From Phenylobacterium sp. SCN 70-31 (GTDB lineage Bacteria; Pseudomonadota; Alphaproteobacteria; Caulobacterales; Caulobacteraceae): a DNA stretch of 64,000 nt. The notes below the pieces were generated by a model. It searched no databases. It had not been told where the DNA came from and saw nothing but the letters and a program-made list of their open reading frames with translations. The stretch spans positions 24,953-88,952 of the forward strand of contig NZ_MEEX01000016.1 of the NCBI RefSeq assembly GCF_001724605.1. Reading direction: 5' to 3'. Every line of letters begins with the position of its first letter. Position 1 is the first letter of the stretch. Shown here in pieces: positions 32,090-41,555 of the stretch. A program made the translations under genes and the position numbers.

Positions 32090-34531
32090 TCACGTCCCTC
32101 GCGGCTTGGCCCGTGTCGTCGGTTGCGCCGTCGCCGGGTCCTCGGGCCAGACATGTCTGGGATAGCGGCCGCGCATCTCGGTGCGGACGTCCTTCCAGGA
32201 CCCCTTCCAGAAGCCCGGCAGGTCCTTCGTCGTCTGGATCGGCCGATGCGCGGGCGAGAGCAGCGCCAGTGTGAGCGGCGCGCCCGCCACCGTGGGATGC
32301 TGCGTCAGGCCGTACACTTCCTGCACGCGAACCTCGACGCGCGGCCCGCCCTCCGCGGCGTAGTCGACGGCGAAGCTGGCCCCGGTGGGCGCCGTCCAGC
32401 GCGCCGGCGCCTCGGCCTCGAGGCGTCGCTGCCGATCCCACGGGACGAGCGTCCGCAAGGCGCCCTCCAGAACCTCGGGCCTGAGGTCGGCCAGGCGGCG
32501 CACGTCCGCCAGGACGGGCGTCAGCCACTCCTCCAACCGGGCCAGCAGCGCCATGTCGGAAAGGTCAGGCCAGGCCGGATCGTGGGCGTGGAGGAAGGCC
32601 GCCCGCTCGCGCAGGCCCCTCGCCGCCGCGCCCCAGGGCAGGATGTCCAGACCCTCACGCGCCACCCGCGCGGCCAGGGCGCGGGCGACGAGCGCCGGGT
32701 CCGGGTTGTCGTCCACCGTCTCGCGCACCGTCAGGCGGTCCAGCCGCGTGATCCGCTTGGTGCGCAGGCGTCCGCCGCCGCTCTCCTCCAGGCGATCCTC
32801 GGTCTCGAACTGGTCGGCGAAGGCCTGAAGGTCGTCGAGATCCAGGGGCGCGGCCAACAGGATTCGATCGCGGCGATCGCCGCCGCCCAGTTCACCCACC
32901 GCAAGCCACGGCTCACGCGCCAGGGCGTCGGTGGGCTCGACGAAGGCCCCGCGCCCGCTGGCGAGCTGGAACTCACCCTGTCCGCCCCGCGCCCTGGCCA
33001 CCCGTTCGGGAAAGGCGAACGCCAGCAACAGGCCATCCGGCAGCGGCTCGCCGTCGTCTCGCCCCTGCCGCGGCCTGGGCGCGAGGCCAGCCCAGCGGTC
33101 GGCCAGGGCGCGGGCGTCCCGGGCGCGCGGGCTGCGGTCGCGCTCCAGCATGTCCAGCCGATGGCGCACATCGACGTCGCGCCCGCCCAGGCCGCGTTCA
33201 GCCAGCAGGGCCGCGATGCGCGCCGCACGGCGCGCCTGCCCCGTCGCCGCGGCCTTCAGAACCATGTGAGCCAGGCGCGGCGACAGGGGGATGTCGGCCA
33301 GGGCGCGCCCGTGCTCGGTCAGCACCCCGTCGCCGTCCAGGGCTTCCAGCCGCCCCAGCAGCGCGCGGGCCTCGGCGAAGGCGGCGGCGGGGGGCGGGTC
33401 GAGAAAGGCCAGCCCCTCCGCGCCCCGGGCGCCCCAGCGGGCCAGATCCAGCGCCAGGCCCGACAGGTCCGCCTCGCGGATCTCAGGGTCCGCGAAGGCC
33501 GGAAGCGCGCGCGTCTCGGCTTCGTCCCAAAGGCGGTAGCAGACGCCGGACTCCGTGCGGCCCGCCCGGCCCCGGCGCTGATCCGCGGCGGCGCGGCTGA
33601 CCCGTACGGTGGCCAGGCGGCTCAGGCCGCTGGCGGGATCGTAGCGCGGAACCCGCGCCAGGCCGCAGTCCACGACCACCCGCACGCCCTGGATGGTCAG
33701 GCTGGTCTCGGCGATGGCGGTGGCCAGCACCACCTTGCGAACGCCGTCGGGCGCCGGCCGGATGGCGCGATCCTGGTCCTTCGGATCGAGAGCGCCGTAG
33801 AGGGGCGCGATCTCAACACCCGGCCGCCGCCGCTCGGACAGCCGCTCGGCCACACGCCGGATTTCCCCTTGTCCTGGCAGGAAGACGAGCAGGCTGCCAC
33901 CCTCTTCGGCGAGCGCGCGCTCGACCACCCGGACGATCTGATCCTCGATCCGAGCCGCCGGATCGCGACCGACATGCCGGGTCTCGACCGGAAACATCCG
34001 GCCCAGGCTCTCCACCACCGGCGCGCCGTCCAGCAGGCGGGCGACGGCCGCGCCGTCCAGCGTCGCCGACATCACCAGCAGCCGCAGGTCGTCGCGCAGC
34101 AACCCCTGGGTATCGCGCGCCAGGGCCAGCCCCAGGTCGGCGTCCAGGCTCCGTTCGTGGAACTCGTCGAAGATCACGCACGCCACGCCCGCCAGTTCGG
34201 GATCGCCCAGGATCATCCGGGTGAAGACGCCCTCGGTGACCACCTCGATCCGCGTGCGGGCCGATATGCGCGACTGCATCCGCACCCGATAGCCGACCGT
34301 CTCGCCCACCGCCTCGCCCAGAGTCGCGGCCATGCGCTCGGCGGCGGCGCGGGCGGCGAGCCGACGCGGCTCGAGCATGATGATCCGCCCCGACCCGATC
34401 CAAGGCTCGGCCAGGAGCTCCAGAGGAACCACGGTGGTCTTGCCGGCGCCCGGCGGAGCGACGAGCACGGCGGCTGCGCCTTCGCGCAACGCCGCCTTCA
34501 ACGCGGGCAGGGCCTCGTGGACGGGAAGCAT
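32090..34531 (-). CDS. hrpB: ATP-dependent helicase HrpB
   Basis: LVAPPGAGKTTVVPLELL, DEFHERSLDADL, VMSATLDG, QRRGRAGRTESGVCYRLW; internal ATG at 34531 preferred over 34609. Confidence 0.94.
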   Translation of the reverse strand: MLPVHEALPALKAALREGAAAVLVAPPGAGKTTVVPLELLAEPWIGSGRIIMLEPRRLAARAAAERMAATLGEAVGETVGYRVRMQSRISARTRIEVVTEGVFTRMILGDPELAGVACVIFDEFHERSLDADLGLALARDTQGLLRDDLRLLVMSATLDGAAVARLLDGAPVVESLGRMFPVETRHVGRDPAARIEDQIVRVVERALAEEGGSLLVFLPGQGEIRRVAERLSERRRPGVEIAPLYGALDPKDQDRAIRPAPDGVRKVVLATAIAETSLTIQGVRVVVDCGLARVPRYDPASGLSRLATVRVSRAAADQRRGRAGRTESGVCYRLWDEAETRALPAFADPEIREADLSGLALDLARWGARGAEGLAFLDPPPAAAFAEARALLGRLEALDGDGVLTEHGRALADIPLSPRLAHMVLKAAATGQARRAARIAALLAERGLGGRDVDVRHRLDMLERDRSPRARDARALADRWAGLAPRPRQGRDDGEPLPDGLLLAFAFPERVARARGGQGEFQLASGRGAFVEPTDALAREPWLAVGELGGGDRRDRILLAAPLDLDDLQAFADQFETEDRLEESGGGRLRTKRITRLDRLTVRETVDDNPDPALVARALAARVAREGLDILPWGAAARGLRERAAFLHAHDPAWPDLSDMALLARLEEWLTPVLADVRRLADLRPEVLEGALRTLVPWDRQRRLEAEAPARWTAPTGASFAVDYAAEGGPRVEVRVQEVYGLTQHPTVAGAPLTLALLSPAHRPIQTTKDLPGFWKGSWKDVRTEMRGRYPRHVWPEDPATAQPTTRAKPRGT

Positions 34532-34666
34532 TCGCCCGCCTCTACCGCGCGCCGGGGGCATATGGAAACGCCTCGGGGCCTTGGCGCTTGACCGCCCCCC
34601 CGCAAGCACGCCACCGTCGCGCCAAATTTTGCCTTGGCGGCTCGGGGGCCGCTGTTCGGAGGGACA

Positions 34667-36244
34667 ATGTGGCGTGTCAAGCCGCTCGACGCGATCCTCG
34701 CGACGGCTGAGAAGAAATCACTCACCCGCTCTCTGGGCCCCATTCAGCTCACGCTGCTGGGCGTGGGCGCCATCATCGGGACCGGCATCTTCGTCCTGAC
34801 CGCCGAGGCCGCCCAGAAGGCGGGACCCGGCATGATGATCTCGTTCATCATCGCCGGCGCGGTCTGCGCCGTGGCGGCGCTCTGCTACTCCGAGCTGGCG
34901 TCGATGGTGCCGGTGGCGGGCTCGGCCTACACCTATTCCTACGCGGTCATGGGCGAGTTCATCGCCTGGATGGTGGGCTGGGCGCTCATCCTCGAATACG
35001 CCGTCGCGGCCAGCGCGGTGTCGGTGGGATGGTCCGGCTACTTCGTGGGGCTCATGCAGAGCTGGGGGATAACCCTGCCCCACGCCCTGTCGGTCGGCCC
35101 CTATGCGGGCGGCATCGTGAACCTGCCGGCCCTGACCATCGCCCTCCTCGTGACCGGCCTGCTGATGATCGGCACCACCGAGAGCGCGCGGGTGAACGCC
35201 ATCCTGGTGGCCATCAAGGTGACGGCCCTGACGGTTTTCATCGCCCTCACCCTTCCGGTCCTGAACGGCGCGAACTTCGAACCGTTCGCCCCGAACGGCT
35301 GGTTCGGCAACGGCAACGGCACCGGCCTGGGCATCGTGGGCGCCGCCGCCTCGATCTTCTTCGCCTACGTCGGCTTCGACGCGGTCTCGACCGCGGCCGA
35401 GGAGACCAAGAACCCGCAGCGCAACGTACCTATCGGGCTGATCGGCTCGCTGGGCATCTGCACCATCTTCTACCTCCTGGTGGCGGCGGGCGCGATCGGC
35501 GCCCTGGGCTCGCAGCCCGTGATGGGCCTCGCCGGCGAGGTGCTCGAGCCCGGCACGGCGGCCCTGGCCGCCCAGTGCCAGTCGCTGACCGCGATGGGCC
35601 AGGAACCTCTGGTCTGCTCGCGCGAGGCCCTGGCGCACGTGCTCCGCGCGGTCGGCCACGAACGGATCGGCGACCTCATCGGCGTGGCGGCCTTCCTGGC
35701 GCTTCCGTCGGTGATCCTGATCATGCTGTTCGGCCAGACCCGGATCTTCTTCGTGATGAGCCGCGACGGCCTGCTGCCCAACTTCCTCTCGGCCATCCAC
35801 CCGAAGTGGAAGACGCCGCACGTGGTGACGGCGATCACCGGCGTGGCCGTGGCGATCTTCGCAGCCTTCCTGCCCGTCGGCCGGCTGGCGGACATCTCCA
35901 ACTCGGGGACGCTGTTCGCCTTCTTCATGGTGGCGCTGGCCGTCATGATCCTGCGCCGCAAGCAACCCGACCGGCACCGCCCGTTCCGCACGCCGCTGGT
36001 GTGGGTGGTGGCGCCGCTGGCGATGCTGGGGACGCTGGGACTGTACCTGAGCCTGCCGGTCCAGGCGATCCTGGTCCTCCCCGTCTGGGGCGCCATCGGC
36101 CTGGTGGTCTACTTCCTGTACGGCTACCGCAACAGCCACGTGGCCCGCGGCCTGATCGAGACCCACGAGCTGGATCCCGACGCGCCGCCCGAGCCGCTGG
36201 CGCCGATGCCCGGCGCGCCGACCCCCGGCGGCCGGGACAACTGA
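34667..36244 (+). CDS. APC family (cationic amino acid transporter-like) permease
   Basis: SLGPIQLTLLGVGAIIGTGIFVLTAEAAQKAGPGMMISFIIAG; 12+ TM. Confidence 0.92.
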   Translation: MWRVKPLDAILATAEKKSLTRSLGPIQLTLLGVGAIIGTGIFVLTAEAAQKAGPGMMISFIIAGAVCAVAALCYSELASMVPVAGSAYTYSYAVMGEFIAWMVGWALILEYAVAASAVSVGWSGYFVGLMQSWGITLPHALSVGPYAGGIVNLPALTIALLVTGLLMIGTTESARVNAILVAIKVTALTVFIALTLPVLNGANFEPFAPNGWFGNGNGTGLGIVGAAASIFFAYVGFDAVSTAAEETKNPQRNVPIGLIGSLGICTIFYLLVAAGAIGALGSQPVMGLAGEVLEPGTAALAAQCQSLTAMGQEPLVCSREALAHVLRAVGHERIGDLIGVAAFLALPSVILIMLFGQTRIFFVMSRDGLLPNFLSAIHPKWKTPHVVTAITGVAVAIFAAFLPVGRLADISNSGTLFAFFMVALAVMILRRKQPDRHRPFRTPLVWVVAPLAMLGTLGLYLSLPVQAILVLPVWGAIGLVVYFLYGYRNSHVARGLIETHELDPDAPPEPLAPMPGAPTPGGRDN

Positions 36245-36266
36245 GCCGCCCGGACGACGACCTGCG

Positions 36267-36294
36267 AAAGGCCCGGGTTTGCGCCCGGGCCTTT
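36267..36294 (+). terminator. Intrinsic terminator after amino acid permease
   Basis: Perfect 11-bp stem AAAGGCCCGGG-TTTGCG-CCCGGGCCTTT. Confidence 0.75.
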
Positions 36295-36329
36295 CCATTT
36301 GCGCGCCGTGACCCGATCATAGGGACGCC

Positions 36330-37010
36330 ATGAACGCACAGACGCCGCCGCCGCTGCCCATCCGCGCGATGATCGCCCCGGTCACGCCGCTTCAGCAGAA
36401 CTGCACCATCGTCTGGTGCGTGAAGACGAAGAAGGCCGCCATCATCGACCCGGGCGGCGAGGTCCCGCGCCTCATGGCCGCGCTGAAGGAGCAGGACCTC
36501 ACCCTCGAGAAGATCTGGATCACCCACGGCCATCTGGACCACGCGGGCGGCACGGCGGCCCTCAAGGAGCTGACCGGCTGCCCGATCGAGGGGCCGCACC
36601 CCGACGACCAGTTCTGGATCGACGACATCGGCACGTCGGGCGCCAAGTGGGGCATGCCCGAGGCCCGCAGCTTCACGCCCGACCGCTGGCTTCAGGACGG
36701 CGACACGGTGAGCCTGGGCGAAACCGAGTTCGAGGTCGTCCATTGTCCCGGCCATACGCCCGGCCATGTGGTGTTCTTCCATCGCGAGGCCAGGTTCGCG
36801 CAGGTGGGGGACGTGCTGTTCCAGGGCTCGATCGGCCGCACCGACTTCCCGCGCGGCAACTTCCAGGACCTGATCCAGGCGATCACGAAGAAGCTCTGGC
36901 CCCTGGGCGACGACGTACGCTTCGTGCCCGGCCACGGTCCGATGTCGACCTTCGGCCAGGAGCGGAAGACCAATCCGTTCGTCGCCGACGACGTCCTCGC
37001 CGAGGATTAG
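36330..37010 (+). CDS. MBL-fold metallohydrolase (glyoxalase II-like)
   Basis: ITHGHLDHAGGTAALKE, CPGHTPGHVVFFH, GDVLFQGSIGRTDFPRG. Confidence 0.92.
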   Translation: MNAQTPPPLPIRAMIAPVTPLQQNCTIVWCVKTKKAAIIDPGGEVPRLMAALKEQDLTLEKIWITHGHLDHAGGTAALKELTGCPIEGPHPDDQFWIDDIGTSGAKWGMPEARSFTPDRWLQDGDTVSLGETEFEVVHCPGHTPGHVVFFHREARFAQVGDVLFQGSIGRTDFPRGNFQDLIQAITKKLWPLGDDVRFVPGHGPMSTFGQERKTNPFVADDVLAED

Positions 37011-37094
37011 CCGCGACGGCGTTCTTGCAGATGGGGACATCTGGGTTTCAGTTGGGACATTCGCACGTTACGGCCGGCGACGAAGCTGGCGCGC

Positions 37095-37832
37095 ATGGAG
37101 ATTGCGACTGACATGTCCGGGGCCGGCGCCCGCATCCTGATGGTCGACGACGATCCGGGCATCCGCGACGTGGTGTCCGACTTCCTCGGACGCCACGGCT
37201 ACAAGGTGGAGACGGCCGCCGACGCCGCCGAGATGGACCGCGCCCTGGAGCGTGGGCCCGTCGACCTGATCGTGCTCGACATCATGATGCCGGGTGAGGA
37301 CGGACTGGCCGTCTGCCGCCGCCTGACCGGCGCCGAGGCCGCCCCCCCGATCATCATGCTCTCGGCTATGGGCGAGGAGACCGACCGGATCGTCGGCCTG
37401 GAGCTGGGCGCGGACGACTATCTCGCCAAACCCTGCAACCCGCGTGAACTGCTGGCCCGCGTCCGGGCCGTCCTGCGCCGCTCGGAACAGCGCCCCACCT
37501 CCGGGCCGCTGGGGGCGGGCTGCGAGTTCGCCGGCTGGCGCCTGGACCTGGTGCGGCGCGAGCTGCGCTCTCCGGCCGGGGTGGTGGTCAACCTGTCGTC
37601 GGGAGAGTTCTCCCTTTTGCGGGCGTTCGTGGAGCGCCCGCAGCGGGTGCTGACCCGGGATCAGCTCCTCGAGTTCGCCCGGGGGCCCGACAGCGAAGCC
37701 TTCGACCGCGCCATCGACGTGCAGATCAGCCGCCTGCGCCGCAAGCTGGACGATGGCGGCGGCGGCCACGACCTGATCCGCACGATTCGCAACGAAGGCT
37801 ACATGTTCACCGCCAAGGTGAAGCGCACGTGA
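37095..37832 (+). CDS. OmpR family response regulator
   Basis: ILMVDDDPGIRDVVSDFL...LIVLDIMMPGEDGL; winged helix RAIDVQISRLRRKL...IRTIRNEGYMF. Confidence 0.94.
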   Translation: MEIATDMSGAGARILMVDDDPGIRDVVSDFLGRHGYKVETAADAAEMDRALERGPVDLIVLDIMMPGEDGLAVCRRLTGAEAAPPIIMLSAMGEETDRIVGLELGADDYLAKPCNPRELLARVRAVLRRSEQRPTSGPLGAGCEFAGWRLDLVRRELRSPAGVVVNLSSGEFSLLRAFVERPQRVLTRDQLLEFARGPDSEAFDRAIDVQISRLRRKLDDGGGGHDLIRTIRNEGYMFTAKVKRT

Positions 37833-39166
37833 CGCCACTCCGGCCCAAGGGGTCGCTGTTCGTCCAGCTCCTGACGCTCACGAGCCTGACGCTGGTCGCC
37901 GCCTGGGTGATGAGCAGCGCGCTGCTCATCCTGCTGCCGCCGCCGGCGCCGGACTTCTACCGCATCAGCGAGATCGAGCAGACCTATCGCGGTGCGCCGC
38001 CCACCTTCACCGAGCGGCGCCAGCTGGTGCTTTCGCACCAGGATGAACCGCCTCGCCCGCCGCTGGAGGGGCGGACGATCCCCGACATCCGCGCCCAGAT
38101 CGCCGCCGACCTGGGGGTGCCGGTCGACCACGTGGTCCTGGCGGGCGAGCGCGGCCCGCTGTCGGACCGGCGGGTGGGTCGCATCATCCGCGACCGGGCG
38201 GTCCAGGCCGGCATCCGCCAGGACGAGCATTTCCTGATCAACCCCTTCCAGGTCGGCGTACGCCAGTCGGACGGGCGCTGGGCGGTCGTTCGCTCGGAAC
38301 CGCGTTTCGGACTGGACGACTGGCAGCAGCGGGTCGCCCTGTGGTTCGCGCTGTCGGCCTTGCTGATGACGCCGGTGACGTGGATCTTCGCGCGCCGGCT
38401 CTCCAAGCCGATCCAGGTCTTCGCCCAGGCGGCCGAACGGCTTGGCCGCGACCCCAAGGCCCCGCCCCTGGCGCTGAAGGGCCCCGCAGAGATCGGCGTG
38501 GCGGCGCGCGCCTTCAACGAGATGCAGGAACGTCTCCAGAGATACGTCGAGGACCGGACAGCCATGGTCGGCGCCATCGCCCACGACCTGCGCACTCCCC
38601 TCACCCGACTGCGCTTTCGCATCGAGAGCCTCCCCGACGACCAGCGCGCCAAGTATGCCGCCGACCTGGACCAGATGGAGGCGATGATCGCGGCCACGCT
38701 CGCGTTCGTGCGCGACGCGACCAGGCCGGGCGAGCGCACGCCGCTCGAACTGTCTTCCCTGATCGAGAGTCTCTGCGACGAAATGGCCGAGACCGGAGCC
38801 AGGGCCGAGGCCGAGGCCGGCGAGAAGGTGGTGCTGGAGGGCGACCCCATGGCGCTCCGGCGGCTGTTCGCCAATCTGCTGGAAAACGCCGTCAAATTCG
38901 GCGGCCAGGCGCGGGCCCGGGTGTTCCGCGACGCCGGCCATGCGGTGGTCGAGATCGACGACGATGGCCCGGGGATACCGGCGGCCGACACCGAGAGGGT
39001 CTTCGAGCCCTTCTACCGCCGCGAGCCGTCGCGCAACCGCCAGACCGGCGGCATCGGGCTGGGTCTGGCCGTGGTGCGCTCCATCGCCCGCGGGCATGGC
39101 GGAGACGTGAGCCTGATCAATCGCCAGGGCGGCGGACTGCGCGCGCGCGTCCTGCTGCCTCTCTAG
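37829..39166 (+). CDS. HAMP-type sensor histidine kinase
   Basis: IAHDLRTPLTRLRFRIE, NLLENAVKF, GIGLGLAVVRSIARGHGG; GTGA overlap with response regulator. Confidence 0.94.
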   Translation: MTPLRPKGSLFVQLLTLTSLTLVAAWVMSSALLILLPPPAPDFYRISEIEQTYRGAPPTFTERRQLVLSHQDEPPRPPLEGRTIPDIRAQIAADLGVPVDHVVLAGERGPLSDRRVGRIIRDRAVQAGIRQDEHFLINPFQVGVRQSDGRWAVVRSEPRFGLDDWQQRVALWFALSALLMTPVTWIFARRLSKPIQVFAQAAERLGRDPKAPPLALKGPAEIGVAARAFNEMQERLQRYVEDRTAMVGAIAHDLRTPLTRLRFRIESLPDDQRAKYAADLDQMEAMIAATLAFVRDATRPGERTPLELSSLIESLCDEMAETGARAEAEAGEKVVLEGDPMALRRLFANLLENAVKFGGQARARVFRDAGHAVVEIDDDGPGIPAADTERVFEPFYRREPSRNRQTGGIGLGLAVVRSIARGHGGDVSLINRQGGGLRARVLLPL

Positions 39167-39283
39167 CCCGCCTTCATCTCCAGGCCGGGCGCCGCAATTC
39201 GGTATCGGAAATGAAATCGGCCGGAAAAGCGCTTCTGGCCTAGTCAGGCGGGGTTCATTCGGGCCCCTTACACTTGGGACGAC

Positions 39284-40867
39284 ATGAGCCTGAACAAGAC
39301 CTCCCGTCGGCGTTCCTTCCGCCTGTCGCGCAACATCTGGATCGGACTGGGCCTGGTCGTGCTGGCGATCGCGGCCCTCGCGGCCTGGCAGATGCGGCCG
39401 AAGCCCGAGAAGGACCCCTATCGGTTCGCCACCGTCGAGCAGGGCGACATCACGCGCTCGGTCTCGGCGTCGGGCACGCTCCAGGCCCTGAACACGGTGG
39501 ACATCGGCTCCCAGATCTCGGGCCAGGTGATCCGCGTGCTGGCCGACTTCAACGACCAGGTGCGCGCCGGCCAGACCTTGGCGGTGATCGACCCCCAGAC
39601 CTTCCAGTCGCGCGTGGCCCAGGGTCAAGCCGACATCGCCGCAGGCGAGGCTTCGGTGCGGCAGGCCCAGGCCACCCTGGCGAACGCCCAGGCCGACTAC
39701 GACCGCAAGAAGACCCTGGTGGACCAGGGCTGGTACTCGCCCTCCACCCTGGATCAGGCCACCGCCGCCCTACGCACCGCCCAGGCCAACGTCGCCGCCG
39801 CCCAGGCGCGGGTGAACCAGAGCCGCGCCGCGCTGCGCAGCCAGCAGGCGGACCTGGGCCGCACCACCATCGTCTCGCCGATCGACGGCGTGGTGATCGA
39901 CCGCAAGGTCGAGCCCGGCGCCACGGTGGCGGCCAGCCTCCAGGCCCCGGTCCTGTTCACCATCGCTCAGGACCTGTCCAGGGTGGAGGTGAAGATCAGC
40001 GTCGACGAGGCCGACGTGGGACAGGTCCGGGAAGGCCAGCAGGTGCGCTTCACCGTCGACGCCTTTCCGGACGACACGTTCGAAGGCGTGGTCACCCAGG
40101 TGCGGATGCAGCCGACCACCGAACAGAACGTCGTCGCCTATACGGTCATCGCGGAAGCCGCCAATCCGCAACGGAAGCTGTTGCCGGGCATGACGGCCAA
40201 CGCCGACATCCTCATCGACACCCGGCGCAACGTCATGAAGGTCGCCTCGGCGGCCCTGCGCTGGTCGCCCCCCTCGGAGGGCGGCCGGACCTCTCGGGGC
40301 GGCGTCGGCATGATGGGCGCGCCCGGCCTTGGCGGTCCGCCGGGCGGGGGTCAGCAGACCAACCGCCAGGGCGGGATGATGGGTTCGCGGATCGTCGAAC
40401 AGCTCGACCTCGACGCCAGGCAGAAGGCCGCGTGGGAGACCATCAGCTCCGGCCTGCGCGAAAAGATGCAGGCGGCGCGGGCGTCGGCGGCCGGCAATCC
40501 GCAGGCGATGCGGGACGCCATCTCGAAGACCCTGGGCGAGGCCTTCGCCAAGCTGGAGCCGATGCTTCGGGTGGACCAGAAGGCGAAGCTGGCGGCGTTG
40601 CGCGCCAACATGGGTCAAGGCGGCCGCGAGGGCCGGAACGGCGAATCCCTGCGCGCCGGCACGCTGTACGTCCTCCGTGACGGCAAGCCGACGCCGGTGG
40701 TCGTCCGCTCGGGGGCGACCGACGGCGCCTCGACCGAGATCGTCGCCAGCGACCTGAAGCCCGGCGATCAGGTGATCGTCGGGGGCGGGCCACGCCCCAA
40801 GGCGGAACTCCGCGGGGGCGCCGCCGGTCCGGCCGGCCCCGGCGGCGGCGTGCGCGTGCGGATGTAG
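39284..40867 (+). CDS. MacA-like periplasmic adaptor of an ABC exporter with an internal LTxxQ-like insertion
   Basis: GDITRSVSASGTLQALNTVDIGSQISGQV, biotinyl-lipoyl/HlyD segments, insertion about 40270-40655 with QLDLDARQKAAWETI and MLRVDQKAKLAAL. Confidence 0.9.
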   Translation: MSLNKTSRRRSFRLSRNIWIGLGLVVLAIAALAAWQMRPKPEKDPYRFATVEQGDITRSVSASGTLQALNTVDIGSQISGQVIRVLADFNDQVRAGQTLAVIDPQTFQSRVAQGQADIAAGEASVRQAQATLANAQADYDRKKTLVDQGWYSPSTLDQATAALRTAQANVAAAQARVNQSRAALRSQQADLGRTTIVSPIDGVVIDRKVEPGATVAASLQAPVLFTIAQDLSRVEVKISVDEADVGQVREGQQVRFTVDAFPDDTFEGVVTQVRMQPTTEQNVVAYTVIAEAANPQRKLLPGMTANADILIDTRRNVMKVASAALRWSPPSEGGRTSRGGVGMMGAPGLGGPPGGGQQTNRQGGMMGSRIVEQLDLDARQKAAWETISSGLREKMQAARASAAGNPQAMRDAISKTLGEAFAKLEPMLRVDQKAKLAALRANMGQGGREGRNGESLRAGTLYVLRDGKPTPVVVRSGATDGASTEIVASDLKPGDQVIVGGGPRPKAELRGGAAGPAGPGGGVRVRM

Positions 40868-40871
40868 GCGG

Positions 40872-41555
40872 ATGATCGAGATCCGCGACCTGACCAAGGT
40901 CTATCTGATGGGCGACGAAGAGGTGGCGGCCCTGGCCGGCGTGAGCCTCTCGATCGACCGCGGCGAGTACGTGGCGGTCATCGGCCCCTCCGGGTCCGGC
41001 AAGTCGACCCTCATGAACATCCTGGGCGGCCTGGATCGGCCCACAACCGGCCGCTACGCCTTCGACGGCGACGACGTGGGGAACTTCACCGACGACGATC
41101 TCGCCGACTTCCGGCGCCGGCGCATCGGCTTCGTGTTCCAGTCGTTCCAGCTCCTGCCACGCCTCTCGGCATTGCAGAACGTCGAGCTGCCGATGATTTA
41201 CGCCGGCCTGGATCGTGGCGAGCGGCGCGCCCGGGCGGCGGAACTCCTGGAACGTGTCGGCCTGGGCGCGCGGATGAGCCACAGGCCCACCCAGCTCTCG
41301 GGGGGCCAGCAACAGCGCGTGGCCATCGCCCGCTCACTCGCGAACCGGCCCGACCTGCTGCTGGCCGACGAACCGACGGGCGCGCTCGACACCCACACCG
41401 GCGAGGAGGTGCTGCGCCTCTTCGAAGAGTTGAACGCCGACGGCCTCACCCTGGCCATCGTCACCCACGACCCCGACGTCGCCGCCCAGGCCGGGCGACG
41501 GGTGGCGTTCCGCGACGGACACATCGTCTCGGACGAGCGAGGACGTGCGGCATGA
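40872..41555 (+). CDS. MacB/LolD-type ABC transporter ATP-binding protein
   Basis: Walker A GPSGSGKSTL, signature LSGGQQQRVAIARSLANRPDLLLADEPTGALD. Confidence 0.95.
   Translation: MIEIRDLTKVYLMGDEEVAALAGVSLSIDRGEYVAVIGPSGSGKSTLMNILGGLDRPTTGRYAFDGDDVGNFTDDDLADFRRRRIGFVFQSFQLLPRLSALQNVELPMIYAGLDRGERRARAAELLERVGLGARMSHRPTQLSGGQQQRVAIARSLANRPDLLLADEPTGALDTHTGEEVLRLFEELNADGLTLAIVTHDPDVAAQAGRRVAFRDGHIVSDERGRAA

Noticed and set aside
32123-34591. 822-aa plus-strand ORF opposite hrpB
   Set aside because: Antisense shadow of a well-supported helicase gene
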